This document shows positions 8,052 to 17,008 of a stretch of DNA of 28,777 bases, piece by piece. Within the stretch, counting starts at the first letter, position 1; each line of letters begins with the position of its first letter. The DNA is from VAZQ01 sp035263865 (GTDB lineage: Bacteria > Pseudomonadota > Alphaproteobacteria > Rhizobiales > Xanthobacteraceae). Below the pieces are notes generated by a model. That model saw only the letters and a list, made by a program, of their open reading frames with translations. It had not been told where the DNA came from and ran no database searches. The translations under genes were made by a program, and so were the position numbers. The stretch is taken from NCBI GenBank assembly GCA_035263865.1, contig DATFQX010000207.1, forward strand, positions 1-28,777. Direction: 5' to 3'.

Positions 8052-8519
8052 CTAGGCGGCGCTCTTCGTGATCGGGTGCTTCCGCGTTTGCTGCGGCCGC
8101 GCCGTCGTGCCGGTGCGCGCGTCGCGCCGGCGCGAGTGGTTCGCTGCGCTGGTTGCGTCCCGTAGCCGCGTTGCATCCTGGCCATAGACGACCCACTCGA
8201 TCTCGCAGCGGTTCACCCCGATGTCGCGGAGCGTGCGGTCGTCGAGCGCACGAAGCTCGCGCACCGCCGCCTTGCGCTCGCGCCTGAGCGAGTAGGCGCG
8301 CCACCATTTGCGGGCGGTGGTGACGGCGGTCTCGACCGCCGCGCCGAGAAGAGCGCCTATGGCAGCTGTGCGCAGCGCGCGCACCCCGCCGGCGATGACA
8401 TCGCGCAGCGCCCGGGCGCGGGCGACGTGGGCGCGGTGCACCGCTTGCCGGCGCAGCCTGTCCCACTCCTCAGGCGTCAAGCGGTTGTAATCTAGGGCAT
8501 TTCCATCGATGACGCACAT
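8052..8519 (-). CDS. DUF1127 domain protein
   Basis: 155 aa. The recognisable part is the DUF1127 segment around residues 78-112: RRERKAAVRELRALDDRTLRDIGV followed by a Glu-Trp pair and VVYG. Small DUF1127 proteins are common in alphaproteobacteria and, in the few cases studied, have been linked to RNA turnover, phosphate or stress physiology; no function can be assigned here. This one is longer than the typical 50-100 aa, with a basic, Arg-rich N-terminal part, a short Ala-rich hydrophobic segment near residues 48-65 and a polar basic C-terminal tail. AAGGAG (complement of 8527-8532) is well placed for the ATG at 8519. It is divergent from a LysR regulator, which could control it. Confidence 0.8.
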   Translation of the reverse strand: MCVIDGNALDYNRLTPEEWDRLRRQAVHRAHVARARALRDVIAGGVRALRTAAIGALLGAAVETAVTTARKWWRAYSLRRERKAAVRELRALDDRTLRDIGVNRCEIEWVVYGQDATRLRDATSAANHSRRRDARTGTTARPQQTRKHPITKSAA

Positions 8520-8591
8520 GGCGTGGCTCCTTCGATTCGATTTCCTCGAGGGGGAGCTTTACGCGCGCCATATCATCACGTAAAATGAATA

Positions 8592-8608
8592 ATTATGATC
8601 AGAATAAT
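8592..8608. promoter_or_regulatory. Candidate LysR-type operator (T-N11-A) between the DUF1127 and LysR genes
   Basis: ATTAT (8592-8596), 7-base spacer GATCAGA, ATAAT (8604-8608) is a symmetric interrupted palindrome with T8594-N11-A8606, the LysR-box form. It lies in the AT-rich part of a 104-base divergent intergenic region, 15 bases before the LysR start. Its role as an autoregulatory or divergent operator is inferred. Confidence 0.4.
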
Positions 8609-8623
8609 CTCAGGATGAGAACG

Positions 8624-9556
8624 ATGGATCTCAGCGATCTGCACATCTTCCGCTCCGTCGTCGAGGCCGGCGGCGTGACGCGGGCCGCGGAAAAGCTCAA
8701 CCGCGTGCAATCCAACGTCACCACGCGCGTGCGCCAGCTCGAGAGCGAGCTCGGCGTCGACCTGTTCGTGCGCGAGGGCAAGCGCCTGCACGTCTCACCG
8801 GCGGGCAAGCTCCTGCTCGATTACGCGGAGCGGCTGATCGACTTGGCGCGGGAAGCGCGCGAGGCGGTGCACGATGCCAAACCGCGCGGGCTGTTGCGCC
8901 TGGGCGCGGGCGAGAGCACGGCTGCGATGCGATTGCCGGCACCGATGAAGGACTATCTGGGCCGCTATTCCCAGGTCACGCTCGAGCTGCGCACCGGCAA
9001 TGCGCGGGAGCTTGCCGCAGCGCTGCTATCGGGCGAGCTCGACGCGGCGTTTGTCACCGAGCCTATCGCCGATACGCCCTTCGAGAAGCTCGCGATCTAT
9101 GAGGAGGAGCTGGTGATCATCGCCGCGGCCGGTCACCCCCCGATCAAATCGCCGCGCGACGCCAGCCCGCAAACCGTGCTCGCCTTCGAGCCGGGCTGCG
9201 CCTACCGCAAACGGCTCGAGGATTGGTTCGCCCATCATGGCGAAATGCCGGAGCGGATTGTCGAAATCGCATCCTATCACGCCATGCTCGGATGCGCGGT
9301 CGCGGGTATGGGCATTTCGCTGATGCCGCGCAACGTGCTCAGCACGTTTCCTGACGCCAAGTTTCTGAGCACGCACGCGCTGCCGCCAGCGCTGGCGCTG
9401 GCGCAGACGAGCCTGATCTGGCGCAAGGGCACGCTATCCCCGAAGCTGCGCGCGCTGATCGAAGTGTTGACCGCGCACTCCGACACTCCCAAGTCGCGGC
9501 GTGGCGGGCGAAACAAAATCGCTCACGCCGGCGGCAACGGCCGCGCACGCTCATAG
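8624..9556 (+). CDS. LysR-family transcriptional regulator
   Basis: DNA-binding regulator of 310 aa, the usual LTTR size. The N-terminal winged HTH (residues 1-60) is clear: LHIFRSVVEAGGVTRAAEKL then VQSNVTTRVRQLESELGVDLFVREG, followed by the linker helix (LLLDYAERLIDLAREAREAV) and a periplasmic-binding-like effector domain. The ATG at 8624 has AGGA at 8612-8615 and begins MDLSDLHIF as LTTRs do; an in-frame ATG at 8585 would add 13 polar residues and overlap the putative operator. The divergent neighbour is the DUF1127 gene. The effector and regulon cannot be told from sequence; a putrescine-regulator-like (PtrR) subgroup is possible but unproven. Confidence 0.92.
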   Translation: MDLSDLHIFRSVVEAGGVTRAAEKLNRVQSNVTTRVRQLESELGVDLFVREGKRLHVSPAGKLLLDYAERLIDLAREAREAVHDAKPRGLLRLGAGESTAAMRLPAPMKDYLGRYSQVTLELRTGNARELAAALLSGELDAAFVTEPIADTPFEKLAIYEEELVIIAAAGHPPIKSPRDASPQTVLAFEPGCAYRKRLEDWFAHHGEMPERIVEIASYHAMLGCAVAGMGISLMPRNVLSTFPDAKFLSTHALPPALALAQTSLIWRKGTLSPKLRALIEVLTAHSDTPKSRRGGRNKIAHAGGNGRARS

Positions 9557-9623
9557 CGGGGCGAGCAAGCGCGGCGGGACGCGACGCAGGCGGCCGATGC
9601 CCACGCGCGCGGAGCGCGTGACA

Positions 9624-9640
9624 TCGCTCATGGTGAGCGA
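9624..9640. terminator. Possible bidirectional hairpin between convergent genes
   Basis: TCGCTCA (9624-9630), loop TGG, TGAGCGA (9634-9640) is a perfect 7-bp stem between the convergent LysR and phosphomutase genes. Outer arms GCAGGCG (9586-9592) and CGCCTGC (9641-9647) can pair around it. There is no T-run. Confidence 0.4.
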
Positions 9641-9661
9641 CGCCTGCCGCCCGGTTCCGCG

Positions 9662-11161
9662 TCAAATCGTCTGATTATAGGCGCCGACCTCGCGATGCGT
9701 GCGCAGCACGCCGTCGACGGCCTTGAACATGTCGCGCATGCGCGCCTCCGATACCGGGCTCTCCACCACTACCACCAGCTCCGGTTTGTTGGAGGAGGCG
9801 CGCACCAGCCCCCAGGTGCCGTCCGCCACCGTTACGCGCACGCCGTTGACCGTGACGAGATCGCGAATGTCCTGCCCCGCCACCTTCTCACCGCGCGTTT
9901 TTGCTTCCTGGAAGTGCTGCACGACTTCGTCGACCACGCGGTATTTCACCTCGTCCGGGCAGTGCGGTGACATGGTCGGCGAGGACCAGGTTTTGGGCAG
10001 CGCATGCTTGAGATCAGCCATGCTCTTTCCGGGATTGCGGTCGAGCATGTCGCAAACTGCGAGCGCAAACACGAGCCCGTCGTCGTAGCCGCGGCCGAGC
10101 GGCTTGTTGAAGAAGAAGTGGCCTGACTTCTCGAAGCCCGCAACCGCGCCGAGCTCGTTGACGCGGCGCTTGATGTAGGAGTGGCCGGTCTTCCAGTAAT
10201 CGGTTTTGGCGCCGTTCTCGCGCAGCACCGGATCGGTCATGAACAAGCCGGTCGACTTCACGTCGGCGACGAAGACCGCGCCTTTACGTTGCGCGGAAAT
10301 GTCGCGCGCGAGCATCACGCCCACCTTGTCGGCAAAAATTTCTTCGCCCTCGTTGTCGACGACGCCGCAGCGATCGCCATCGCCGTCGAACCCGAGCGCC
10401 ACGTCCGCCTTCACGCGCAACACTTCGTCGCGCATGGCGTGCAACATCTTCAGGTCTTCGGTATTGGGGTTGTATTTGGGAAAGGTGTGGTCGAGCTCGC
10501 AGTCGAGCGGGACCACCTCGCAGCCGATCGCCGAGAGCACGCGTGGCGCGAACGCTCCGGCGGTGCCGTTGCCGCAGGCGCAGACAACCTTGAGCCGGCG
10601 CTTGAGCCTCGGCCGGTCGGTCAGATCGGCGACATAACGGTCCGGAAAATTATCGATGAACGCGTAGGCGCCGCCGCCGCGCAGGTTGTAGCGGCCCTCG
10701 AGCACGATGGCTTTGAGACGGTTGATCTCGTCGGGGCCAAAGGTGAGCGGACGGTTCGCGCCCATCTTGACGCCGGTCCATCCGTTGTCGTTGTGGGACG
10801 CCGTCACCATCGCCACGCATGGCACGTCGAGCGCAAATTGGGCGAAATAAGCCATCGGCGTGAGCGCCAGACCGATATCGGTGACGCTGCAGCCCGCGGC
10901 CATGAGGCCCGTCGTCAAAGCGGTCTTGACCGAGGCCGAATAGGCGCGGAAATCGTGCCCGGTCACGACGCGTGGAGCGACGCCGAGCTCGTGGATGAGC
11001 GTGCCGAGCCCTAGTCCGAGCGCCTGCACCCCCATCAGGTTGATCTCCTTTTCGAGCAACCAGCGCACGTCGTATTCGCGAAAGCCAGTCGCCTTCACCA
11101 GCGGCTCGGATTCATACGCATAAGTGTTGGCGGCGAGTGCGGGCTTCGGCTTGGGGAACAT
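9662..11161 (-). CDS. Phosphoglucomutase/phosphomannomutase (alpha-D-phosphohexomutase superfamily)
   Basis: Interconverts hexose 1- and 6-phosphates, supplying sugar nucleotides for LPS and exopolysaccharide; cytosolic. The ATG at 11161 gives 499 aa (GTG at 11164 is the alternative). Near-complete motifs are present: phosphoserine loop TASHNDNGWTG (about residues 120-130), Mg-binding loop DGDGDR (about 259-264), sugar-recognition EKSGHF (about 344-349) and phosphate-binding RASSNKPEL (about 454-462). This set fits the bacterial PGM/PMM (AlgC-like) class rather than glucosamine mutase GlmM. AGGA lies 6 bases before the ATG. hrpB is upstream on the same strand, 220 bases away with a family A repeat between them. 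Whether glucose or mannose is preferred is not decidable here. Confidence 0.92.
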   Translation of the reverse strand: MFPKPKPALAANTYAYESEPLVKATGFREYDVRWLLEKEINLMGVQALGLGLGTLIHELGVAPRVVTGHDFRAYSASVKTALTTGLMAAGCSVTDIGLALTPMAYFAQFALDVPCVAMVTASHNDNGWTGVKMGANRPLTFGPDEINRLKAIVLEGRYNLRGGGAYAFIDNFPDRYVADLTDRPRLKRRLKVVCACGNGTAGAFAPRVLSAIGCEVVPLDCELDHTFPKYNPNTEDLKMLHAMRDEVLRVKADVALGFDGDGDRCGVVDNEGEEIFADKVGVMLARDISAQRKGAVFVADVKSTGLFMTDPVLRENGAKTDYWKTGHSYIKRRVNELGAVAGFEKSGHFFFNKPLGRGYDDGLVFALAVCDMLDRNPGKSMADLKHALPKTWSSPTMSPHCPDEVKYRVVDEVVQHFQEAKTRGEKVAGQDIRDLVTVNGVRVTVADGTWGLVRASSNKPELVVVVESPVSEARMRDMFKAVDGVLRTHREVGAYNQTI

Positions 11162-11275
11162 CACCGGTCCTGGCGCGCTTAGATGCGCATGCGCCTCTTA
11201 GCGCAAGCGCGGCGCAGGGAAAAGCGCGCTGGTCCGGATTGGAACGTAGCAGGCGTATTTGCAAAGCCCCTCAGT

Positions 11276-11352
11276 CGGTTCGTCCTCGCGCAAGCGGGGA
11301 CCCAGAGCTGCAGCCTGCGGCCCTGGATTCCCGCTTGCGCGGGAATGAACGG
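11276..11352. repeat. Palindromic dispersed repeat, family A, copy 4
   Basis: 77 bases from CGGTTCGTCCTCGCG to GGGAATGAACGG, with inner arms CTCGCGCAAGCGGGG and TTCCCGCTTGCGCGGGAA. The outer arms have drifted slightly from CCGCTC/GAGCGG but still match each other as a pair. It lies between the end of hrpB and the start of the phosphomutase gene. Confidence 0.88.
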
Positions 11353-11381
11353 AGTTTTGGCTAGAGACAGTTCACCCTTGG

Positions 11382-13865
11382 CTAGCGCGAGCGCGGCTTG
11401 GCGCGGCGAGTGGGCGCTGCCGACAGCGGATCATCGGGCCAAGGATGGCGCGGGTAGCGGCCCTTCATCTCCGCTTTCACCGCGGCATAACTGCCGCGCC
11501 AGAAGCCGGGCAGATCGCGCGTCACTTGCACCGGGCGATGCGCGGGCGACAACAGCTCGAGCACGAGCGGCACCCGTCCTGCGGCGATGCTGGGATGGCG
11601 GTCGAGCCCGAACAGTTCCTGCAGCCTGACCGCGAGACGCGGCCCTTCGGGCGCGGCATAATCGATCGGCAGCGCAAAGCCTGTGGGCGCCGTGAAATGG
11701 CTCGGCGCCTCGGCCTCGAGCCGTCGCCGCAACGACCACGCCAGCAGCGCCTGCAGGGCATGCGCGAATTCCGCGCTTGTGAATTCACCGAGCGACGTCT
11801 TGCCGCTGAGGGCTGGGGCGAGCCAGTCGCCGGCGCCTGCCGTGAGCGCGGAATCAGAGAGGTCCGGCCATTCACCACCGATCGTGCGGTGCAGGAACAT
11901 CACGCGGTCGCGCCATTGGCGCAGCGTTGATGTCCATGGCAGCCGCGCGACGCCGAGCCGCGCGATTTCCTGCGCAAGCATGCGCGCGCTCGCCGCGTCC
12001 GGCGTCACCGCCAGCGGCTGCTCGGCTAGCGTGATGGCGCCGAGGCGGCGCAAGCGGCGTGCGCGTAGGCTCGCGCTCGCCTCGTCGAAGACGATCTCGT
12101 CGCGGCTTTCGATGCGGTTGGCAAATTGCGCTTCGATTTCTGAAACGGCGAGTGGCGCCGCCAGCACGATGCGCCCTTGCGCGGCGGTTCCGGCGATCTC
12201 GACGGCGGCGAGAAATGGTTCGCGCGCGAGCGCCGAGGCGGGATCGACATTGGCGCCGCGGCCGTTGGCCAACAGGAACGCGCCGCCCGCACCGCGATTC
12301 TTCGCGATGCGGTCGGGATAGGCGAGCGCAAGCAGAATACCGATCGACGGCCCGTGTTCTCCCCGCTCCTGCTTCGCCGGTTTTACTGCCCGCGCCATTT
12401 CCGCCCATCGCTTTGCCATTGCGCGCGCGTCGCGCGCACGCTGCGAGCGATCGCGGCGCAACGCGTCGAGGCGATGGGGGAGATCGACGTCGCTGCCGCC
12501 GAGGCCGCGTTCGGTGAGGAGGACGGCGACGTCGGCGGCAAGCTCTGCCGCACCTGCCGCAGCCGCATCGACCACCATGCGCGCGAGCCGCGGCGGCAGC
12601 GGCAGCTCGCGCAGTCGCCGTCCCTCTTGCGTGATGCGCCCCGCCCCGTCGATTGCCCCGAGCGCGCCGAGCAGCGCCTTGGCCTCTCCCAGCGCCGCCG
12701 CTGGCGGGAAATCGAGAAAGGCCAGCGAAGCGGGATCGGCAACGCCCCAATGCGCCAGATCGAGCACGAGACCGGAAAGGTCAGTTGCGAGGATTTCCGG
12801 CCGGTTAGCGGGCTCGAGCGCGGCGGTCTGCGGCTCATCCCAGAGCCGATAGCAAACGCCGGGCTCGGTGCGTCCGGCGCGGCCGCGACGCTGCTCCGCG
12901 GAGGCGCACGAGACCCGCACGGTCTCTAGTCTGGTGAGGCCGACGTTGGGCTCGTAGCGCGGCACTCGCGCCAGCCCGCAATCGATGACCACGCGAACGC
13001 CTTCGATGGTCAGTGAAGTCTCCGCGATCGAGGTCGCGAGCACGATCTTGCGTTGGCCCGGCGGCGCGGGGGCGATCGCCCGGTCCTGGACGTCGGCGTC
13101 GAGCGCGCCATAGAGCGGCACGATATCGACGGTCTGATCGTGGATGTGCTCGCGCAGCAGCGTCTCGGTGCGCCGGATCTCACCCGCGCCGGGAAGAAAG
13201 ACCAGCAGCGATCCAGGCTCGGAACGCACAGCACGCGTCACCGCCTCGGCAACCTGCTGCTCAATGGGTGCGCGCGCATCGCGCCCGACATAGCGCGTCT
13301 CGACCGCAAAGGCGCGGCCCGCGCTCTCGATGACTGGCGCATCGCCAAGGAGCTTGGCGACGCGCGCGCCGCCGAGCGTTGCCGACATGACCAGGAGCTT
13401 GAGCTCTCCTCGCAGGGCTTGCTGCACGTCGCGGGCGAGCGCCAAGCCGAGGTCGGCGTCGAGGGAGCGCTCGTGGAACTCGTCGAACAGAACGGCGGCG
13501 ACGCCCGCAAGCGACGGATCGTCGAGAATGAGCCGCGTGAAGACGCCTTCGGTCACGACTTCCACGCGCGTGTCGGCGGAGACTTTAGAGCCGAAACGCA
13601 CGCGATAGCCCACGCTCGCGCCGACCGGCTCACCGAGCGTCGCCGCCATGCGCGCGGCCGCGGCCCGCGCGGCGAGCCGGCGCGGCTCGAGCACGATGAG
13701 TTTTTTTCCCGCCGCCCAAGGCTCCGCCGCCAGCACGAGCGGAACCCGCGTCGTCTTGCCGGCGCCTGGCGGGGCGACCAGCACCGCGGCAGATTGCGCG
13801 CGCAGCGCCGCTGTGAGCCCCGGCAACGCCGGATCGATCGGAAGCGGCTCGTCGGTCGCGCGCAT
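11382..13865 (-). CDS. hrpB: ATP-dependent RNA helicase HrpB
   Basis: DEAH-box helicase of the bacterial HrpB family; its physiological RNA target is not well known. The 827-aa length is typical. Helicase motifs appear in order: Walker A APPGAGKTT (near residues 30-40), DEFH in the Walker B position (LFDEFHERSLDADLGLAL), SATL (motif III), TSIAETSLTIEGV (motif V region) and QRRGRAGRTEPG (motif VI). The extreme C-terminus PVQVTRDLPGFW..SYAAVK..MKGRYP.HPWPDDP is diagnostic of HrpB. The ATG at 13865 has AAGGTGG a few bases upstream and starts just before the family N-terminus; an in-frame ATG 93 bases further up would add an unrelated leader. It is divergent from polA. Confidence 0.95.
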   Translation of the reverse strand: MRATDEPLPIDPALPGLTAALRAQSAAVLVAPPGAGKTTRVPLVLAAEPWAAGKKLIVLEPRRLAARAAAARMAATLGEPVGASVGYRVRFGSKVSADTRVEVVTEGVFTRLILDDPSLAGVAAVLFDEFHERSLDADLGLALARDVQQALRGELKLLVMSATLGGARVAKLLGDAPVIESAGRAFAVETRYVGRDARAPIEQQVAEAVTRAVRSEPGSLLVFLPGAGEIRRTETLLREHIHDQTVDIVPLYGALDADVQDRAIAPAPPGQRKIVLATSIAETSLTIEGVRVVIDCGLARVPRYEPNVGLTRLETVRVSCASAEQRRGRAGRTEPGVCYRLWDEPQTAALEPANRPEILATDLSGLVLDLAHWGVADPASLAFLDFPPAAALGEAKALLGALGAIDGAGRITQEGRRLRELPLPPRLARMVVDAAAAGAAELAADVAVLLTERGLGGSDVDLPHRLDALRRDRSQRARDARAMAKRWAEMARAVKPAKQERGEHGPSIGILLALAYPDRIAKNRGAGGAFLLANGRGANVDPASALAREPFLAAVEIAGTAAQGRIVLAAPLAVSEIEAQFANRIESRDEIVFDEASASLRARRLRRLGAITLAEQPLAVTPDAASARMLAQEIARLGVARLPWTSTLRQWRDRVMFLHRTIGGEWPDLSDSALTAGAGDWLAPALSGKTSLGEFTSAEFAHALQALLAWSLRRRLEAEAPSHFTAPTGFALPIDYAAPEGPRLAVRLQELFGLDRHPSIAAGRVPLVLELLSPAHRPVQVTRDLPGFWRGSYAAVKAEMKGRYPRHPWPDDPLSAAPTRRAKPRSR

Positions 13866-13974
13866 CGCTGCCACCTTGCATACGCGCCGGGCGGGAGGGA
13901 AGCCGCGCCGAAGAACCGTGCATAGCGAGCCGGAAGCGGTGGCGAAATCGTCGTTCAAGTGTTAAGTCGAAACC

Positions 13975-16900
13975 ATGCCAAGCAAAGCCGCAGCGCACGC
14001 TCAGAGCGCCGCATCCGTTGTCCGGGCGCCGCAGAAAGGCGACCACGTCTTCCTGGTCGACGGCTCCTCCTACATTTTCCGTGCTTATCACGCACTGCCG
14101 CCGCTCAACCGCAAGTCCGACGGGCTGCAGGTCAATGCCGTGCTCGGCTTCTGCAACATGCTCTGGAAGCTCCTGCGTGACATGAAGCCCGAGGAGCAGC
14201 CCACCCACCTCGCGGTCGTTTTCGACAAGTCGGAGAAGACCTTCCGCAACGAGATGTACACCGATTACAAGGCGCACCGACCGCAGCCGCCCGAGGATCT
14301 GCGTCCGCAATTCGCTTTCATCCGCGAGGCGGTGCGCGCCTTCGATATCCCTTGCTTGGAACAGTTGGGCTACGAAGCCGATGACCTGATCGCGACGTAT
14401 GTGCGGGAGACGTGCGAGCTGGGCGCCACCGCGACGATCGTCGCCTCCGACAAGGACCTCATGCAACTCGTTAACGATTGTGTCGTCATGTACGACACCA
14501 TGAAGGATCGCAGGATTGGCATCCCCGAGGTGATCGAAAAATTCGGGGTGCCGCCGGAGAAGCTCGTGGAGGTGCAGGCGCTAATCGGCGATTCGACCGA
14601 CAACGTACCGGGCGTGCCGGGCATCGGCATCAAAACCGCCGCGCAGCTCATCGGTGAATACGGCGATCTCGAGACGTTGCTGGCGTGTGCCGGTGAGATC
14701 AAGCAGGAGAAGCGGCGGCAGTCGCTGATCGAGCACGCCGAAAAGGCGCGGCTGTCGAAGAAACTCGTCACCCTTGACGCGCACGTCAAGCTCGAGGTGC
14801 CGCTCGCCGAGCTTGCGGTACACGATCCCGACTACAAGCGGCTGATCGCCTTTCTCAAGGCGATGGAATTTTCCACGCTCACGCGCCGCGTGGCGGAATT
14901 CGCCGGTATCGATCCCGGAGCGATCGAGCCCGACGAAAAACTCCAGGCGCGCGGCGCGCCGAGGCAAGCGAAGCCGGCGGAGCAGGCCTCGCTTCCGTTT
15001 GTCAGCGCCAAAGCGGGGCCGGTGGGCAAACCGGCGGAGCCCGCGGTTCGCAAGCCGGGCGATGCGCAACCCGAATTCACGCCGCAGGCGCGCGCCGCCG
15101 CGCGCATTGCTGCGGCACGCAACGTCAAGATCGACCGTTCCCGATACGAGATCTTACGCGACCTCGAACCTCTTGCCGCGTGGATTTCCCGCGCCCGCGA
15201 ACTCGGCACGTTCGCGATCGCCATCGAGGTCATGAGCATCGATCCGATGCAAGCGAACTTATGCGGTTTCTCCCTCGCGCTTGCCGCGAACGAGGCCTGC
15301 TACGTTCCGCTCGCACACCGCAAGCGTGGCGATGGCGGCAACGCCAGCCTGTTCGCAGGCGAGATCGCGCCAGGTCAGATCGAGGAGCGGGCGGCGCTCG
15401 CCGCGCTAAAGCCGCTGCTCGAAGACCCGCAGGTGCTCAAAGTCGGGCGCGACCTCAAGTTCGCCGTGCAGATGTTTGCGCTGCGCGGCATCGAGCTCGC
15501 GCCCCATGAAGACATCATGTTGATGTCCTATGTGCTCGATGCCGGGCGCTCCGATCACGCGCTCGCTTCGCTGTCGCAGCGCTATCTCGGTCACACCCCG
15601 ACCGAGGAGAACCAGCTCACCGGCTCGGGCAAATCCAGGCTCACGTTCGATTGCGTGGAGGTCGAGAAGGCCGGCGAATATGCCGCCGAGGGCGTCGACA
15701 TCACGCTGCGGCTGTGGGAAGTGCTCAAGGCGCGCGTTGCCGCAGAGCGCGTGAGCAGCGTTTACGAGACGCTGGAGCGGCCGCTCATCCCGGTGCTCGC
15801 GCGGATGGAGCGGCGCGGCATTTCCATCGATCGCCAGGTTCTGTCGCGTTTGTCGGGCGAGTTCGCCCAGCGCGCCGGCGCGCTCGAGGCCGAAATCCAG
15901 TCGCTCGCCGGCGAGCCGCTCAATCCGGGCAGCCCGAAACAGCTCGGCGACATCCTGTTCGGCAAGTTTGGGCTTCCTGGCGGCACCAAAACGAAGACCG
16001 GTCAGTGGTCGACGGGGGCCCGCGCGCTCGAGGACTTGGCCGAACAGGGTCATGCGTTGCCGCGAAAAATTCTCGACTGGCGACAAGTGTCGAAACTCAA
16101 ATCAACCTATACCGACGCCTTGCCGGGCTACGTCAACCCGCAGACCCATCGCGTCCACACCAACTATGCGCTCGCGGCCACGCCGACGGGCCGGCTGTCC
16201 TCGTCTGAGCCAAACCTGCAGAACATTCCGATCCGCACCGAGGAAGGTCGCAAGATCCGTCGCGCGTTCATTGCCTCCGCGGGATACAAGCTCGTCTCCG
16301 CCGATTACTCGCAGATCGAACTGCGGCTTCTTGCCGAGATCGCCGGCATCGAGCCGCTGAAGAAGGCTTTTCGCGAAGGCCTCGATATTCACGCCATGAC
16401 CGCTTCCGAAATGTTCGGCGTTCCAGTCAAGGGCATGCCGGGAGAGATTCGCCGCCGCGCCAAGGCGATCAATTTTGGCATCATCTATGGCATCTCGGCG
16501 TTCGGGCTCGCCAATCAGCTCGGCATCGAGCGCGAGGAGGCAAGCGCCTACATCAAAAAATATTTCGAGCGCTTTCCCGGCATCCGCGATTACATGGAAG
16601 AAACCAAGGCCGTTGCTAAGCAGAACGGGTACGTCCTCACCCTATTCGGCCGTAAATGCCATTATCCCGACATTGGCAATCCGAACCCCACGATCCGCGC
16701 TTTCAACGAGCGCGCCGCGATCAACGCGCGGCTGCAGGGCACGGCTGCCGACATCATCCGCCGCGCCATGGTGCGCATGGAGCCGGCGCTGGCGAAAGCG
16801 AAACTCACCGCGCAGATGCTATTGCAGGTTCACGACGAGCTTGTGTTCGAGGTTCTCGACGCTGAGGTGGAGAAGACGTTGCCGATCATCGAAAAGGTGA

Positions 16901-16989
16901 TGGCGCAGGCGCCGATGCCGGCGCTCTCGCTCTCCGTGCCGCTCGCGGTCGAGGCCCGCGCCGCCCACAATTGGGACGAGGCGCATTGA
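13975..16989 (+). CDS. polA: DNA polymerase I, with a degenerate 3'-5' exonuclease active site
   Basis: Repair and Okazaki-processing polymerase, 1004 aa. The 5'-3' exonuclease (about residues 20-310) looks intact: LVDGSSYIFRAYH, FDKSEKTFR, YKAHR, EADDLI, SDKDLMQL, GDSTDNVPGVPGIGIKTA. A Pro/Ala-rich linker (about 325-390) follows. In the 3'-5' exonuclease domain, residues aligning with E. coli D355, D424 and D501 are A416 (FAIAIE), A497 (DLKFA) and G573 (YAAEG); only E418 (E357) and Y569 (Y497) remain. Polymerase motifs are complete: A, D777 in ADYSQIELR; B, RRRAKAINFGIIYG with K830; C, HDE with D954. So polymerisation and flap removal are expected, proofreading is not. The substitutions are at codon level and not at a frameshift. 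Confidence 0.96.
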   Translation: MPSKAAAHAQSAASVVRAPQKGDHVFLVDGSSYIFRAYHALPPLNRKSDGLQVNAVLGFCNMLWKLLRDMKPEEQPTHLAVVFDKSEKTFRNEMYTDYKAHRPQPPEDLRPQFAFIREAVRAFDIPCLEQLGYEADDLIATYVRETCELGATATIVASDKDLMQLVNDCVVMYDTMKDRRIGIPEVIEKFGVPPEKLVEVQALIGDSTDNVPGVPGIGIKTAAQLIGEYGDLETLLACAGEIKQEKRRQSLIEHAEKARLSKKLVTLDAHVKLEVPLAELAVHDPDYKRLIAFLKAMEFSTLTRRVAEFAGIDPGAIEPDEKLQARGAPRQAKPAEQASLPFVSAKAGPVGKPAEPAVRKPGDAQPEFTPQARAAARIAAARNVKIDRSRYEILRDLEPLAAWISRARELGTFAIAIEVMSIDPMQANLCGFSLALAANEACYVPLAHRKRGDGGNASLFAGEIAPGQIEERAALAALKPLLEDPQVLKVGRDLKFAVQMFALRGIELAPHEDIMLMSYVLDAGRSDHALASLSQRYLGHTPTEENQLTGSGKSRLTFDCVEVEKAGEYAAEGVDITLRLWEVLKARVAAERVSSVYETLERPLIPVLARMERRGISIDRQVLSRLSGEFAQRAGALEAEIQSLAGEPLNPGSPKQLGDILFGKFGLPGGTKTKTGQWSTGARALEDLAEQGHALPRKILDWRQVSKLKSTYTDALPGYVNPQTHRVHTNYALAATPTGRLSSSEPNLQNIPIRTEEGRKIRRAFIASAGYKLVSADYSQIELRLLAEIAGIEPLKKAFREGLDIHAMTASEMFGVPVKGMPGEIRRRAKAINFGIIYGISAFGLANQLGIEREEASAYIKKYFERFPGIRDYMEETKAVAKQNGYVLTLFGRKCHYPDIGNPNPTIRAFNERAAINARLQGTAADIIRRAMVRMEPALAKAKLTAQMLLQVHDELVFEVLDAEVEKTLPIIEKVMAQAPMPALSLSVPLAVEARAAHNWDEAH

Positions 16990-17008
16990 GCTGCGCGGGC
17001 GGTTGGGT

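Noticed and set aside
4676..11352. CRISPR array
   Set aside because: The family A repeats are kilobases apart, palindromic over their full length and sit between genes; there are no regular spacers or cas genes.
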